From JAIVJM01 sp963816985 (lineage in GTDB: Bacteria > Acidobacteriota > Blastocatellia > Pyrinomonadales > Pyrinomonadaceae), in assembly GCA_963816985.1 (NCBI GenBank), contig CAWFMF010000004.1, forward strand, positions 1,364,001 through 1,428,000: DNA of 64,000 nt. Reading direction: 5' to 3'. Position 1 is the stretch's first letter, and each line of letters starts with the position of its first letter. A program made the position numbers and the translations under genes. The notes below the pieces were generated by a model. The model saw nothing but the letters and a program-made list of their open reading frames with translations, made no database searches and was not told the origin of the DNA. Below, one piece after another: positions 34,006-43,409 of this stretch.

Positions 34006-35403
34006 TCAGCGGCTCAACTGCATCGCGAGGTCGTACTGGATGCGGTTCTCGACGGCGTTGAGAAACTCTCGCAGCATCTCGCCGCGCTTCCGGACGGCTG
34101 AGACTTTCGTCTTGTTCTGGTCGGGAGCAGGCTTCTCCTTGGCGTAAGCCTCGGCTTCTATATCCTCCGTCCCGTCCGACTCCTCTTCGCCCTCGACGTA
34201 ATCCTCGTAAGGCGCGTTCGCCATGTAGTCCTCGGCGAGCTTGGCGACAGTCTTATCCTTCAGAGCTTCGGCCAGCACGCTCATCAACTCGTTGGCGAGA
34301 TAAGGCGGGTCTTTTTCGAGGCCGTGCAGTTGGTTGGTGAGGAAAGGCACGAGCCGCTCGTCGCCCCATCCCTTAACCATTTCGAGGAGCGCCGTCTCGC
34401 CTTCTTCAACCTTGTCGGCGCGGAAGAGCGCGTTGGCGAGGCGGGTTTTCTGATCCGGCGTGAGACCGGCGACGGACTCCGGCGCGATGTCCGTGCCGTA
34501 CATGCCGAGCCTCAATTGCTTCATCTCAATCTGTAGAACTCCGACCTTCACGCTCTCGTTCGCTTCGCTGGTGTCAACGGGAGCGACGGATTCGTCGGGC
34601 GTCGAGGTCTCGGCCACCGGCTCGGACTCGACGACCGCCTCGGCGGCTTCGGCCACTTCAGCTTCAGTCGCTTCGGCCTCAACCGCTTCCGTCTCCGACG
34701 AAGACTCGTCCGACTCTTCGGCCTCGCCTTCTTCCGACTCCTCCTCGTCACCTTCGGCGTCCGCCGAGTCTTTATTCCCGGCGGCGCTCGCTTCGTTGCG
34801 GGCAATCGAGAACCCGGCGTTGAGTTCGTAAGCGCCCTCCCAACGCGTCGCGGGCTCTTCGGCGCAGCGGACGAGCCATTCGACGATCTCCTTATCGTCC
34901 GGCTTCTCCTTGAGGAGCAGCGCCGACAGCTCCTCGATGCGCTTGAGATAAATCTTCAGGTCTTCGTCCGAGAGCTTCTTCGCCCCGTAACGCATGTCGT
35001 TAATCCAGTAGCTCTCCTCGTCCTCGTTGCGGGTGAGGAAGAGAAGAAGGCGGTCGCCCTTCTTGAAGTTGCCGGCGTAGTCGGGCGTCTCGCTCGAAGT
35101 GTAGTGGACGACTGGCAGAGTGCTCTCGCCGTGACCGCCCTTGAGGCTCTCGCCGATGTGGAAGGTGGTGCGGCGGAACGAGTCGTCGTTCGAGGACTTT
35201 TCCACCTCCGAATTGCCCGCGCGCGCGACGACGACGCGGTCACTACTCGTGTAGAGCATCCGCAGGGGCTTCGGCGGGGCAACAGGGCAAGACGCGGCGG
35301 CGGCGGTTGGAGTCGCGCCGTGGCGGAACGGGAAAGCGATGGAAGCGAGGCAGACGGCGGCGGCCAGCACGAGCCGCCAGAGGCTCGAACGGAGGGCGGG
35401 CAT
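34006..35403 (-). CDS. Secreted protein with highly acidic central domain
   Basis: The protein has 465 residues from the ATG at 35,403 with AAGGAGAAG upstream. A signal peptide (WRLVLAAAVCLASIAFPF) leads to a domain with SDRVVVARAGNSEVE and KKGDRLLLFLTRNEDEESYWIND, resembling a TIMP/NTR-like secreted fold. Then comes a ~100-residue Glu/Ala/Ser-rich segment (ETEAVEAEATEAEVAEAAEA), then a helical domain that may be HEAT-like (GETALLEMVKGWGDERLVPFL). The acidic part suggests low complexity or cation binding. The function is unknown. Confidence 0.7.
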   Translation of the reverse strand: MPALRSSLWRLVLAAAVCLASIAFPFRHGATPTAAAASCPVAPPKPLRMLYTSSDRVVVARAGNSEVEKSSNDDSFRRTTFHIGESLKGGHGESTLPVVHYTSSETPDYAGNFKKGDRLLLFLTRNEDEESYWINDMRYGAKKLSDEDLKIYLKRIEELSALLLKEKPDDKEIVEWLVRCAEEPATRWEGAYELNAGFSIARNEASAAGNKDSADAEGDEEESEEGEAEESDESSSETEAVEAEATEAEVAEAAEAVVESEPVAETSTPDESVAPVDTSEANESVKVGVLQIEMKQLRLGMYGTDIAPESVAGLTPDQKTRLANALFRADKVEEGETALLEMVKGWGDERLVPFLTNQLHGLEKDPPYLANELMSVLAEALKDKTVAKLAEDYMANAPYEDYVEGEEESDGTEDIEAEAYAKEKPAPDQNKTKVSAVRKRGEMLREFLNAVENRIQYDLAMQLSR

Positions 35404-35664
35404 GGGACTTCTTCTCCTTTCAGAAGTAGGAGGCTGAGCAGCCGTGCCGCTCAAGAACATTTCCGCGGGGAGACTCCGTTATGTGCACTTAGACACGAGA
35501 CCCGCGAAAAAGGTTCCCTCCGCCCCGTCCAAAATTTTAGACCCCACCCGCCGCCCCGGACAGTCGGTGAAAGCAAGCGACCGACGCCGCGACGCGACCG
35601 CGACGAATGACAAAGAGGCCGCTATAGTTGTGGCATAATGGAAGCGAACTCGAACAGCTAAAGA

Positions 35665-36543
35665 ATGGATACGCTACTCATAACAGGCGGCGGCGGATTT
35701 GTCGGACAAAACTTGGCGGAATTCTTTAGTCCACGGTGGTCGGTCGTGACAACTCATTTGGGACAGCCGGAAGTTCCTGATTCAACCGCACAGCCGATTC
35801 AGTTAGACATCAGAGACGCCGAAGCGGTCTTCTCCTTATGCGAGCGCGTCGGGCCGAAGGTGGTGATACACGCGGCGGGTAATAAAAACGTCAGGTTTTG
35901 TGAGGAGCACCCCGACGAGGCTTACCGGATAAATGCGCTGGGAACTCAGAACGTGGCGCGCGCCTGCCGCAACTTAGGGGCGAGCATGATTTACGTCTCC
36001 ACGGATTTGGTTTTTAGCTGCACGAAGGGTAACTACCGGGAGGACGAATCGCCGCAGCCCACGTCGGCTTACGGTCGGAGCAAGCTAGCGGGCGAAAGGC
36101 TCGCCGTCGAAGAACTCGGCGATGTCGCCGTCTGCCGGAGCGGCGGAATTTACGGTAAACGGTCGCCCCTCCTCAAGTGGCTCTCAGATGAACTCGACGC
36201 GGGCCGGAGTGTCGAGTGTTTTGTAGACGTGTTTAATACGCCGACCTACGTCGAGAACTTAGCGGAGATGATAGAGGCCATCATCAGCAAGCGGCTGACC
36301 GGGGTCTTTCATACGGCGGGGAGCGAGCGCGTCAGCCGCTTCGAATTCTTTCGCTCTTACGCCGACACGTTCGGGCTCGATGCCGGAAGGCTCTCGCCCG
36401 TCCCTGCCGGTGGCCTGAAAGAGAAGCTGTTGTTACAAACGGACTCATCTTTGTCCGTAGAAAAGACCTCCGAGAGGTTAGGCATCGCATTCAATTCCGT
36501 GACAGAAGGCTTCGCCCGGTTAAAGGCGAGCGGAGGCGTATAG
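35665..36543 (+). CDS. RmlD-like dTDP-sugar reductase (extended SDR)
   Basis: The protein has 292 residues. The NAD(P)-binding Rossmann motif is LITGGGGFVGQNLAEFF, followed by LDIRDAEAVFSLCE and VIHAAGNKNVRFCEEHPDEAYRINALGT. The catalytic YxxxK is AYGRSKLAGE, with Ser/Thr in YVSTDLVFSC. The C-terminal half matches the RmlD substrate-binding domain (FNTPTYVENLAEMIEAII). It probably makes a deoxysugar nucleotide for surface glycans. It overlaps the cupin gene by one base and the two form an operon. A TATAGT box at about 35,622 may be its -10. Confidence 0.82.
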   Translation: MDTLLITGGGGFVGQNLAEFFSPRWSVVTTHLGQPEVPDSTAQPIQLDIRDAEAVFSLCERVGPKVVIHAAGNKNVRFCEEHPDEAYRINALGTQNVARACRNLGASMIYVSTDLVFSCTKGNYREDESPQPTSAYGRSKLAGERLAVEELGDVAVCRSGGIYGKRSPLLKWLSDELDAGRSVECFVDVFNTPTYVENLAEMIEAIISKRLTGVFHTAGSERVSRFEFFRSYADTFGLDAGRLSPVPAGGLKEKLLLQTDSSLSVEKTSERLGIAFNSVTEGFARLKASGGV

Positions 36544-37022
36544 TGCAAAGACTCTCTCCTTACATGAGAATGCAGGACGAGCGCGGCGGCTTCTGGGGGA
36601 TTACGCAGGAGCCCTGGGCCGAGGCCAATTTTATCGAGACCGAGGCGGGGCAAGTCCGGGGCAATCATTACCACAAGGAGACGCGCGAGCTTTTCTTTAT
36701 CGTCTCCGGCGAGATAGAGATTGTGATTCGCGATTTGAAGTCAGGCGAACATTCGGAGATGCTGGTTGGTAAAGGAGACGTTTTCATCATCGAGCCTTAC
36801 GAGCTACACACCTTCCGCACCAAGACTAAAGCCCAGTGGATAAACATGCTGTCCAAGCCGGTAGAGCCAGCAGAAGTCCGGATTTCCACCACGCCCCCAG
36901 CGAATAAATCAGCTACAAGTCGTCTGTGGGTAGTCGCTCGTCACGGCGGCGCGCCGCCGCCCATCAGCGAGTCGTTAATGACCCGCGCGATGACCTCCGG
37001 CGTATTGTTCTCGGCGATGTGA
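36543..37022 (+). CDS. WxcM-like cupin, sugar-nucleotide isomerase or binding protein
   Basis: The protein has 159 residues with a GTG start overlapping the previous TAG. The cupin core has GNHYHKETRELFFIVSGEIEIVI and GDVFIIEPYELHTFRTKTKAQWINML, with His residues in the usual metal or substrate positions. The family includes dTDP-sugar isomerases (FdtA/WxcM). The core ends near residue 120. The last ~30 residues run antisense over the end of the GT4 gene (36,941-37,022) and look unnatural, so an upstream frameshift may have removed the true stop. Confidence 0.72.
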   Translation: MQRLSPYMRMQDERGGFWGITQEPWAEANFIETEAGQVRGNHYHKETRELFFIVSGEIEIVIRDLKSGEHSEMLVGKGDVFIIEPYELHTFRTKTKAQWINMLSKPVEPAEVRISTTPPANKSATSRLWVVARHGGAPPPISESLMTRAMTSGVLFSAM

Positions 37023-38204
37023 CGGTAGCCGCCGTCCGAGAGCCTTTGCCAGAGCGCGGCTTCCCGGTAGAGGCGCACGACCGCTTCGGCGAAGTCGGCG
37101 GGCGCGTCCGCTATCAAGACCTGCTCGCCGTCGGTGAAGCCCCAGCCTTCGGCCCCGACGGTCGTGGTGACGACGGGCAGGCCGTAGGCGAGTGACTCGC
37201 CGATCTTGCCGTTGACGCCCGACCCGAAGCGGATGGGCGCGACGAAGACGCGGCAGCCGTTCATTACCGGGTCAATGTCAGGCACATAGCCGAGCAGTCG
37301 CACGCCCTCCGAAGCATACCCTTCGAACTCCGGCGGCGCGTTGTCGCCGACCACGAGCAGTTCGACCCCGACGAGGGCTCGCCGGACGAGCGGCAGGACT
37401 TCGCGGGCTAAGAAGTGTACGGCGTCAACGTTCGGGCGGTGGCTGAAGTTGCCGACGAAGAGCAGTTGCTCGCGTTCGGCGAAAGGGAGTCCGCGCCCGT
37501 GCAGCTCGTGGATGGTCGGGATGACGACTGATGGCGTGCCGGGCGCGGCGCGCGCCATGATCTCCTTGTCGGGAGGCGAGCCGCACCAGACGAGGTCTGC
37601 CTCCCTCGCCAGCCGGGTTTCGAGACGGCGCAAGTGTTCCGCCTCACGGGCCGCGCGCGCGTCGCCCGTCAACGCGGCCTCGCGCTCGGCGCGCAGATGA
37701 TGAACGTCGAGCATGTCGTAGACGATCTTCAGCTTCGGGTCGGCGCGGCGCACCTCTCTGATGACGGCTTCGGCTGTTGCGGGGCGGCTCAAGAACGGCG
37801 GCGTAAAAACTTCTCTCGCGGATGAGCCGCCGCAGATGCACGGCGCGCGCCGTCTCGACGCCCGCCTGCCGCAGCGGCTTTTCATACTCCGGCCACTCAT
37901 TCTTGCTCAGGTAAACGAAGACGGGCCGGCTCCACTCCGAGAGCGCCCGGAGGATGAAGGCCATCCGCGCGCTCCCGGCGTCGCGGTCGGGCCTCGGCAC
38001 GCTGTCGTCAACGACGAGGACGAAGGGGCCGTCGCTTTCATCCGCCGCACTCGCCGCGAGACGCACGTCGTCCGCGTTGTGCTCGCGCGCCTTCAAGCGG
38101 TTGAGCCTGTGGCGGGCGTCGGCGACCGCGCACTTCAGACGGAACTTGAGCGACGGCGACAGCCGCTCGGCGAGTCTCTCTTTAAGGGAACGTAGCAGTT
38201 TCAT
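36941..38204 (-). CDS. GT4-type glycosyltransferase, frameshifted
   Basis: The N-terminal part (38,204 to about 37,800) reads MKLLRSLKERLAERLSPSLK, then FVLVVDDSVPRPDRDAGSARM and RERSFYAAVL. The rest is in another frame from SRPATAEAVIREVRRADPKL to the stop at 36,941. It contains IVYDMLDVHHLRAERE, VIPTIHELHG, LLFVGNFSHRPNVDAVHFL, FVAPIRFGSGVNGKIGESLAYGLPVVTTTVGAEG, the GT-B donor-site region of family 4. Joined, it is ~420 residues. A single indel near 37,790 separates the halves. It likely adds a sugar to a surface glycan, with the adjacent GT2. Confidence 0.75.
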
Positions 38205-38218
38205 ATTCGCGGGCGGGG

Positions 38219-39211
38219 TCAGACCTTAATCGTCCCGTAGCGCGCGGACGCGCGGCGCTGCCGGTTCTTCATGCGCCGCCGCTCGACGCCGTAAGGGACG
38301 ACGAGGCGCAGGATTTTACGCGCGAGCGAGCGGGCCGAGGCCGCGCCCCCCGCGTTCTCTAACATCAGCCGGAGCGCGCCCGTCTTGTCGCCGAGCCGGA
38401 GGAAGTCTTCCGCGCGCTCGAACCGGATGCGCCGCTGGAGAGTTTCTATCTCGGCGTCCGTGGCCCCCGTCTGTTTCAGAAAATCCCTCTGCGCCTTGAG
38501 TTGCTCTTCGAGCATCATCCGCTGGTCGCGGCTCGTGTTGCGCCCGTGCCGCCGCCACGCCGCGAGCACGCGCGGGTCGAAGGCGAACTCGCCTTCGCGG
38601 CAGAGGCGCAGGTACAAGTCGTAATCTTCGAGCCTTGAGGCTTCGTTCCAGCCGTGGCGGGCGAGCGCCTCGCGGCGGTAGACGACGGTCGGGCTCATCG
38701 GCGCGATAGTTTGCAGAAGCATCTCGCGCGCGTCGCCGTCGGCGTAAGTGGCCCAGTCTCGCGTGCAGTCCACGACGCTACTCTGCGCGTCAACGAGGTA
38801 CGCGTGGCCGTAGGCGAGCACGGCGCGCGGCCTCGCTTCGAACACGCCGACACGCGCGGAGAGAAAGTCCGGCAGCCAGAGGTCGTCCGCGCCGAGGTAG
38901 GCGAAGTATTTCGCGCGGCTGCGGCCAAGACCCTCGTTGAGCGTCGCGCACAGACCCCGGTTCGCGCGCGCGATTAACTCGGAGGGGAAGGGACAGTCTC
39001 TGAGCGTCTGCTCGATGACGCGCGGCGAGTCGTCCGTCGAGCCGTCGTCAATGACGAGCAGTTCCGTGGGCGCGTGCGTCTGCCGGAAGATGGAGCGGAG
39101 CGTCGCGCCGATGAACTTCGCGTAGTTGTACGAGGGGACGACGACCGAGACGCCGCCCACTTCATGCGCCGCCCCTTCGTCGCCGCCGGGAGGTTGAGCC
39201 GGGGAGGCCAT
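38219..39211 (-). CDS. GT2-family glycosyltransferase
   Basis: The protein has 330 residues from the ATG at 39,211; longer in-frame starts would run over the neighbouring peptidase gene. The GT-A fold begins GGVSVVVPSYNYAKFIGATLRSIF, with LLVIDDGSTDDSPRVIE, ARNRG-like RANRGLCATLNEGLGRS, the DXD-like LGADDLWLPDFL and the acceptor-site EASRLEDYDLYLRL. A basic tail follows. It acts at the inner membrane face on a nucleotide sugar. It lies 14 bases before the GT4 gene on the same strand and 5 bases after the DUF885 gene. Confidence 0.85.
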   Translation of the reverse strand: MASPAQPPGGDEGAAHEVGGVSVVVPSYNYAKFIGATLRSIFRQTHAPTELLVIDDGSTDDSPRVIEQTLRDCPFPSELIARANRGLCATLNEGLGRSRAKYFAYLGADDLWLPDFLSARVGVFEARPRAVLAYGHAYLVDAQSSVVDCTRDWATYADGDAREMLLQTIAPMSPTVVYRREALARHGWNEASRLEDYDLYLRLCREGEFAFDPRVLAAWRRHGRNTSRDQRMMLEEQLKAQRDFLKQTGATDAEIETLQRRIRFERAEDFLRLGDKTGALRLMLENAGGAASARSLARKILRLVVPYGVERRRMKNRQRRASARYGTIKV

Positions 39212-39216
39212 CCGTC

Positions 39217-41204
39217 TTACTTCTTCTGCATCTCGCGCAGAAGCTCTTCGCGGAAGTACCCGGCGGGGATCGTGCCCTGCTTCATGAAGAGGACGTGGAA
39301 AGCCTTCGGCGAGAACTTGTCGCCGACGGCGCGCGCGGCCTCGGCGCGGAGCGCGTATATCTGGTCTTTGCCGAGGCGGTAGGTGATGGCCTGCGTCGGC
39401 CACTTCGAGTAGCGGAAGATGGCGCGCTCGCTCGACTCACAGCTCGCGCGCTTGGCGTCGGACTTCGACGCGTCCGCGCACTTGCCGGGTAGGAAGTCCA
39501 CGACCTCCGAGAAGAGGTCTGTCGCTTCGTCGTAAGTCATGCGGCCCGTGTGAATGCCCGTGTCCACGCGCACGCGGAGGTCGCGGTAGAGCTTGCCTTG
39601 AAGTTGATAGAGCCGCTCCTCCGGCGTGTAGAAGCCTTCGGGCGCGCCCGGCGCGGGCTCGGCCATCAGAGCCTCGGTGTAGAGCGCCCACCCTTCGGAC
39701 GCCATCGAATCTTCCCACATCGAACTTGAATCCTCGACCGCGCCCGGCGTGAGCCAGCGGACGGGCGCGATGTCTTTCTTAAACTCGGTCATCACCTTGA
39801 AGTGCCAGTCGTGACCGGGGAAGCCTTCGTGGACGGCGAGGTCGGCGAGCGCGGCGCGGTTATTCGCCTTCAGGGCCGCTTCGTCGTTTCCGGTCGGCGA
39901 GACGTAGAAGCGTCCGACGCCGCTCGTCTTGAAAGGCGGCGCGGGGTAATAAGCCGCGCCGTCAATCGAGGCCAGAAGCGGCGGCGGCGTAATCGTCACG
40001 TCGAGCTTGTAGTCGGCGGGCACGTCGAAGACGCCGGTCTTGCGCCCGTAGTCCACGACGCGGAAGCAGGCGTCGCGGTACCAGGCGACCATCTCATCAT
40101 CGGTCTTCGGGTACTCCTTCGAGAGTTCGTCGAAGACGGCGCGCACGGCTTCGGCCCCGTCCGCCGGGAGCTTCATGCCGCGCTTCTCGCCGATGCGGCG
40201 GGCCAGCTCCATCATCTCCTTGCGCGTGCCTTCGACTATCTCCCACGCACCATCGTAGAGCGCGGCGGCGGTCGTCTCCATCCGCAGGTTGTTCTTGATG
40301 GCCCAGTTGTATTCCTCTTCGCCCAACGCGAAGCGGTCGGCGGCGAACTGCTGCTTGACCTTCAAGCTGTCGGGCGAGCCGGCGGGCGCGGGCTCGAAGA
40401 AGTCCTGCTTGATGAAGTCGGCGAACTTGCGATAAGCGTCGGTCGCCGCTTGCGCCGACTGGCGGACTTGGGAGAGCAACTGTTCGCGCTCGGCCCCGGC
40501 GGCGAGTCGCTCTTCGGCGAGCTTCGGGAATGTCTCGGCGAAGTATTTCGCGTTGGCCTCGGAGGTGTTGATGCCGTCGCGGCGGAGCATCCGGTGGTCG
40601 GGCGTGTTGCCGGACTTGACGCCCGCGAGCAACTGTTCCCGCGCGACCGAGAGGAAGCGCGGCACGTCGGCGACTCGCTTGGCGGCGAGCGACCACTCCT
40701 CCGCCGTGCCGTAAGACTTCTCGCCCGTCTGCGTCATGCCCTGCAACTGCCAGTCAATGGCGCGGAACGGCTCGCCCGCGTAGGTGTCGAGCGCGCGCTC
40801 CTGATAGCGGCGCACTTGATGTTGATGAAGTTGGAAGCGAATCTGCGCGAGCGCGACTTCGCGGTCAATGCGGCGCGCGGGCGAGAGCGCGGCGGCGTCC
40901 ACGGCCTCGAAGGACTTCTGCGCGTCCGCGAGCCAGCGGTCTTCGTCGGCGAGCGCCGCCGCCGAGTGGTCGCGCAGGCGACCGTCAACCTCGCGCAGGG
41001 AAGGGTCGAGCCCCGCGCCGCCGAGGTACGTGTTGACCGTCGGGTTGCGGCGCAGGAATTCGACGACGTACTTGTCGTGCAAAGCTTTGAACGCCACGTC
41101 GCGCCGCCGCTCGTCATCGGCGTCGAGGAAGTGTTGGTCTGAGTCGTCGGCGCGGCGCACGCGCCCGTCAGAAGGAGGAGGACGGGAAGGACGAATTTTT
41201 TCAT
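39217..41204 (-). CDS. DUF885-family lipoprotein peptidase, frameshifted near its start
   Basis: The start MKKFVLPVLLLLTGAC has a lipobox (LTGAC, Cys-16) and continues AAPTTQTNTSSTP. The rest of the protein is in another frame from about 41,110 (ERRRDVAFKALHDKYVVEFL). An indel between 41,100 and 41,135 joins them into ~660 residues. DUF885 hallmarks are DLAVHEGFPGHDWHFKVM (metal-binding His/Glu), WEDSMASEGWALYTEALM, and ATQAI-like WPTQAITYRLGKDQIYALR near the C-terminus. The family is thought to be zinc peptidases. The product should be anchored in the periplasm or outer membrane. Confidence 0.82.
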
Positions 41205-41412
41205 CTTCACACTCACGGGTATGTTTCAGGTTCGGTGTCGCGCGGCAGAGCTTTCGCGGGAACTTTAAACGCCTTCGGCTGCCTTCAGAGATTAACGCCG
41301 CCCGCCCGCGCACCGCAAGCGCGGCGTGTTTGGCCCGCGCGCCGCTCATCCGTTAAACTCGGCGCAAGCATTTACCTATACCGGAACCTAAGAGACAGGC
41401 GGGCAGCTTTCG

Positions 41413-41664
41413 ATGAGCGAACTCGGCGAGAAGCTTTGGGCGTTGATGAGCGAGCGCGGATGCGAGGCGACGCGCGTCACGCGCGCGGAGGCCGTGGACT
41501 TGATGCGCCGCCTCCGCGCCGAGAAGATAAGCGGCCTCTGCGTCATCACCGAGCACGCGGCGGCTCACTTGCCGCCAGCCAAAATTGATAAGGGCAAGGC
41601 GGGCGGCGACGGCAACAACTCGAAACGACCGAAGCGGCAAGTGAAGGACAAGGCCGCGACGTGA
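41413..41664 (+). CDS. Small basic protein of unknown function
   Basis: The protein has 83 residues. The first 55 are helical (LGEKLWALMSERGCEATRVTRAEAVDLMRRL) and the tail is Lys/Arg-rich (GNNSKRPKRQVKDKAAT). No family is recognised. Support is the clean frame in an otherwise empty 400-base stretch; the ribosome site is weak. Confidence 0.4.
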   Translation: MSELGEKLWALMSERGCEATRVTRAEAVDLMRRLRAEKISGLCVITEHAAAHLPPAKIDKGKAGGDGNNSKRPKRQVKDKAAT

Positions 41665-41670
41665 GAATGA

Positions 41671-41926
41671 GCCCCGCGAGGGGCGTCGGAAATTAGCCGG
41701 GGGTGAGCAAACGGAGTTTGCGCGAACCCCCGGAGAGAATCGAATAACAACATTTCGCCCCGGCAGGGGCGACGGAAACGACGCGGGACTTCAAACGTGC
41801 CGCGTGTTCCCGCGCCCCTGCCGGGGCGCTTACCTTTTTATCTCGTGCTGTTCCGGGGGTTCTCGCTCGAAGGCTTCCGCCTTCTCGCTCCACCCCCGGC
41901 TAATTTCCCAAGCCCCTCGCGGGGCT
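41671..41926. repeat. Composite palindromic repeat, copy 1
   Basis: GCCCCGCGAGGGGC (41,671) and AGCCCCTCGCGGGGCT (41,911) are the outer ends. Inside are AGCCGGGGGTG and CACCCCCGGCTAA in inverse order, and a central CGCCCCGGCAGGGGCG / GCGCCCCTGCCGGGGCG pair. The order hairpin - (A)GCCGGGGG - hairpin - CCCCCGGCT - hairpin matches the copies at 45,096 and 59,354. Confidence 0.75.
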
Positions 41927-41941
41927 CATCCCTTCCTCGAC

Positions 41942-43297
41942 TTAGTTCTCCTGCGGCGTGGTCGTCGTCAGGGGCTTGCGCGTCGGGAGGGCGCGGATGA
42001 ACTCTGCGTCCTTGACGGTGTAGTCAGAGGGGAGCTGGAAGAGCGTGGCCGCGGGCTCGGCGCGGACGATGTTGGTCAGGCGGTAGATGGTCTCGCCGAC
42101 GCGCGGGTCGCTCTGCCGCGTCATCACAGTCACCTGAAGCTCCGGCGAGTACCAGCGCTCGCTGACGATCTGGATGGGCTGCTCGTTGCCGATCTCGCCG
42201 GCGGGGATGGTGCGGGTCGTGCGCGTGCCTTCGGCCTCGACGCCCTCGACCAACTGCTTGCCGAGCTTCTCGGTCTGGACGTTCGGCGGCGTGTGCGGCT
42301 TCACGGTCGAGAGGATCATCGTGTGGTTGCCCTTCACTCCGTCCTTGTCCTTCTTGAGTTCGAGGATGCGGACGACTTCGCCGGGGACGTTCGCCTTGCC
42401 CGTCTCGAAGTTAAACGAGATGGCCCCGGTCTCGGCCTCGCCCGGCTTGAAGCGCCACTGGCGCGCGGCCTCGACCGCCGCCGGGCGCAGGGCCTCGTCG
42501 CCCGTCACGGCCTCGGCGGACTCGACCGCGCCCGCCGCGTTGACCTTGATTTTGACGGCCACGAGCCCACGGCCATGCGGGGCGGACTTCGACGTGTTGA
42601 CGGCATCAACCGACTTCACAACGCGGCTCGCCGGGACCGACTTCACGTCGCTCATGGCCTTCGTCTCCAACTCCCTCAACTCGCCCGCGCGGGCTTCGAG
42701 CGCACGCACGCCCCCGCCGAGCGCGGTAACGGTGGCGTTGCCCCTCACCGTGCTCACAGCGGCGACCGAGAACTTGCGCGCCGTGCGCGTGCGCGGGTCG
42801 AGCGTGTAGCTGACCTTCGCCACCGGGTCGTTAATGGAGACGGTGCGCGGCGGGTCTTCCTGCGTGCCCCACGGGCCGAGGGCGCTGATGGTGTACTCGC
42901 GGCGCGTGCGGCCCTCGCCGTCGCGGTAGATTTGCGAACTCTGCTTGCGCACGATGCGGTTGCCGTCGGCGAGCGTCTGCACCGACTCGGTGACGCCCTC
43001 CGCCGAGTAGGGCGCGCCCTTGACGACCTTGTGGTCGAAGCTCATCTCGGTCGCGACGAAGGTGAAGGTGTCGCCCCTGAGCGGCGTCGCCGGGACGCCT
43101 TGAATGATGGTCGGCTCCAACTGGCCGCTCACCATCGTCTCTCTCTCCTGCCGGATGATGTTGAACTCGCGCTGCTGCTGCTCGGTCTGCTCCCGGCGCT
43201 CGGCGCGCTTGCCGTCCTGCGCGAGCGCCGCCGGGGCCGTGCCCGTCAGCAGCGTGCACGCGAGGGTGAATGCCGTCAAAGTTTTTTGCGCTCTCAT
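41942..43297 (-). CDS. Secreted protein with TonB C-terminal-type domain
   Basis: The protein has 451 residues from the ATG at 43,297 with AAGGACGG upstream. The signal peptide ends PAALAQD. A domain rich in RTRREYTISALGPWG and VSYTLDPRTRTARKF is followed by a TonB-C-like segment: GLVAVKIKVNAAGAVESAEAV and LRPAAVEAARQWRFKPGEAE. No membrane anchor or Pro-rich stalk is present, so it is not a classical TonB. It is the third gene of the sigma/anti-sigma operon and may be a target or sensor of it. Confidence 0.75.
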   Translation of the reverse strand: MRAQKTLTAFTLACTLLTGTAPAALAQDGKRAERREQTEQQQREFNIIRQERETMVSGQLEPTIIQGVPATPLRGDTFTFVATEMSFDHKVVKGAPYSAEGVTESVQTLADGNRIVRKQSSQIYRDGEGRTRREYTISALGPWGTQEDPPRTVSINDPVAKVSYTLDPRTRTARKFSVAAVSTVRGNATVTALGGGVRALEARAGELRELETKAMSDVKSVPASRVVKSVDAVNTSKSAPHGRGLVAVKIKVNAAGAVESAEAVTGDEALRPAAVEAARQWRFKPGEAETGAISFNFETGKANVPGEVVRILELKKDKDGVKGNHTMILSTVKPHTPPNVQTEKLGKQLVEGVEAEGTRTTRTIPAGEIGNEQPIQIVSERWYSPELQVTVMTRQSDPRVGETIYRLTNIVRAEPAATLFQLPSDYTVKDAEFIRALPTRKPLTTTTPQEN

Positions 43298-43409
43298 AAT
43301 TGCAGTTCCGTCCTTTTTAAGTAAGTTTCCTAACCGCGATGGTAATTCCGTCGCCGCCGCCAAAAGTTCCCCGAATCCTTCGACGGGGAGGTCAGTTCCC
43401 GCCTCACCG

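Noticed and set aside
39212..39403. Longer N-terminus of the GT2 protein
   Set aside because: It is Arg/Pro/Ala-rich and overlaps the DUF885 gene's end; the GT-A fold begins soon after the ATG at 39,211.
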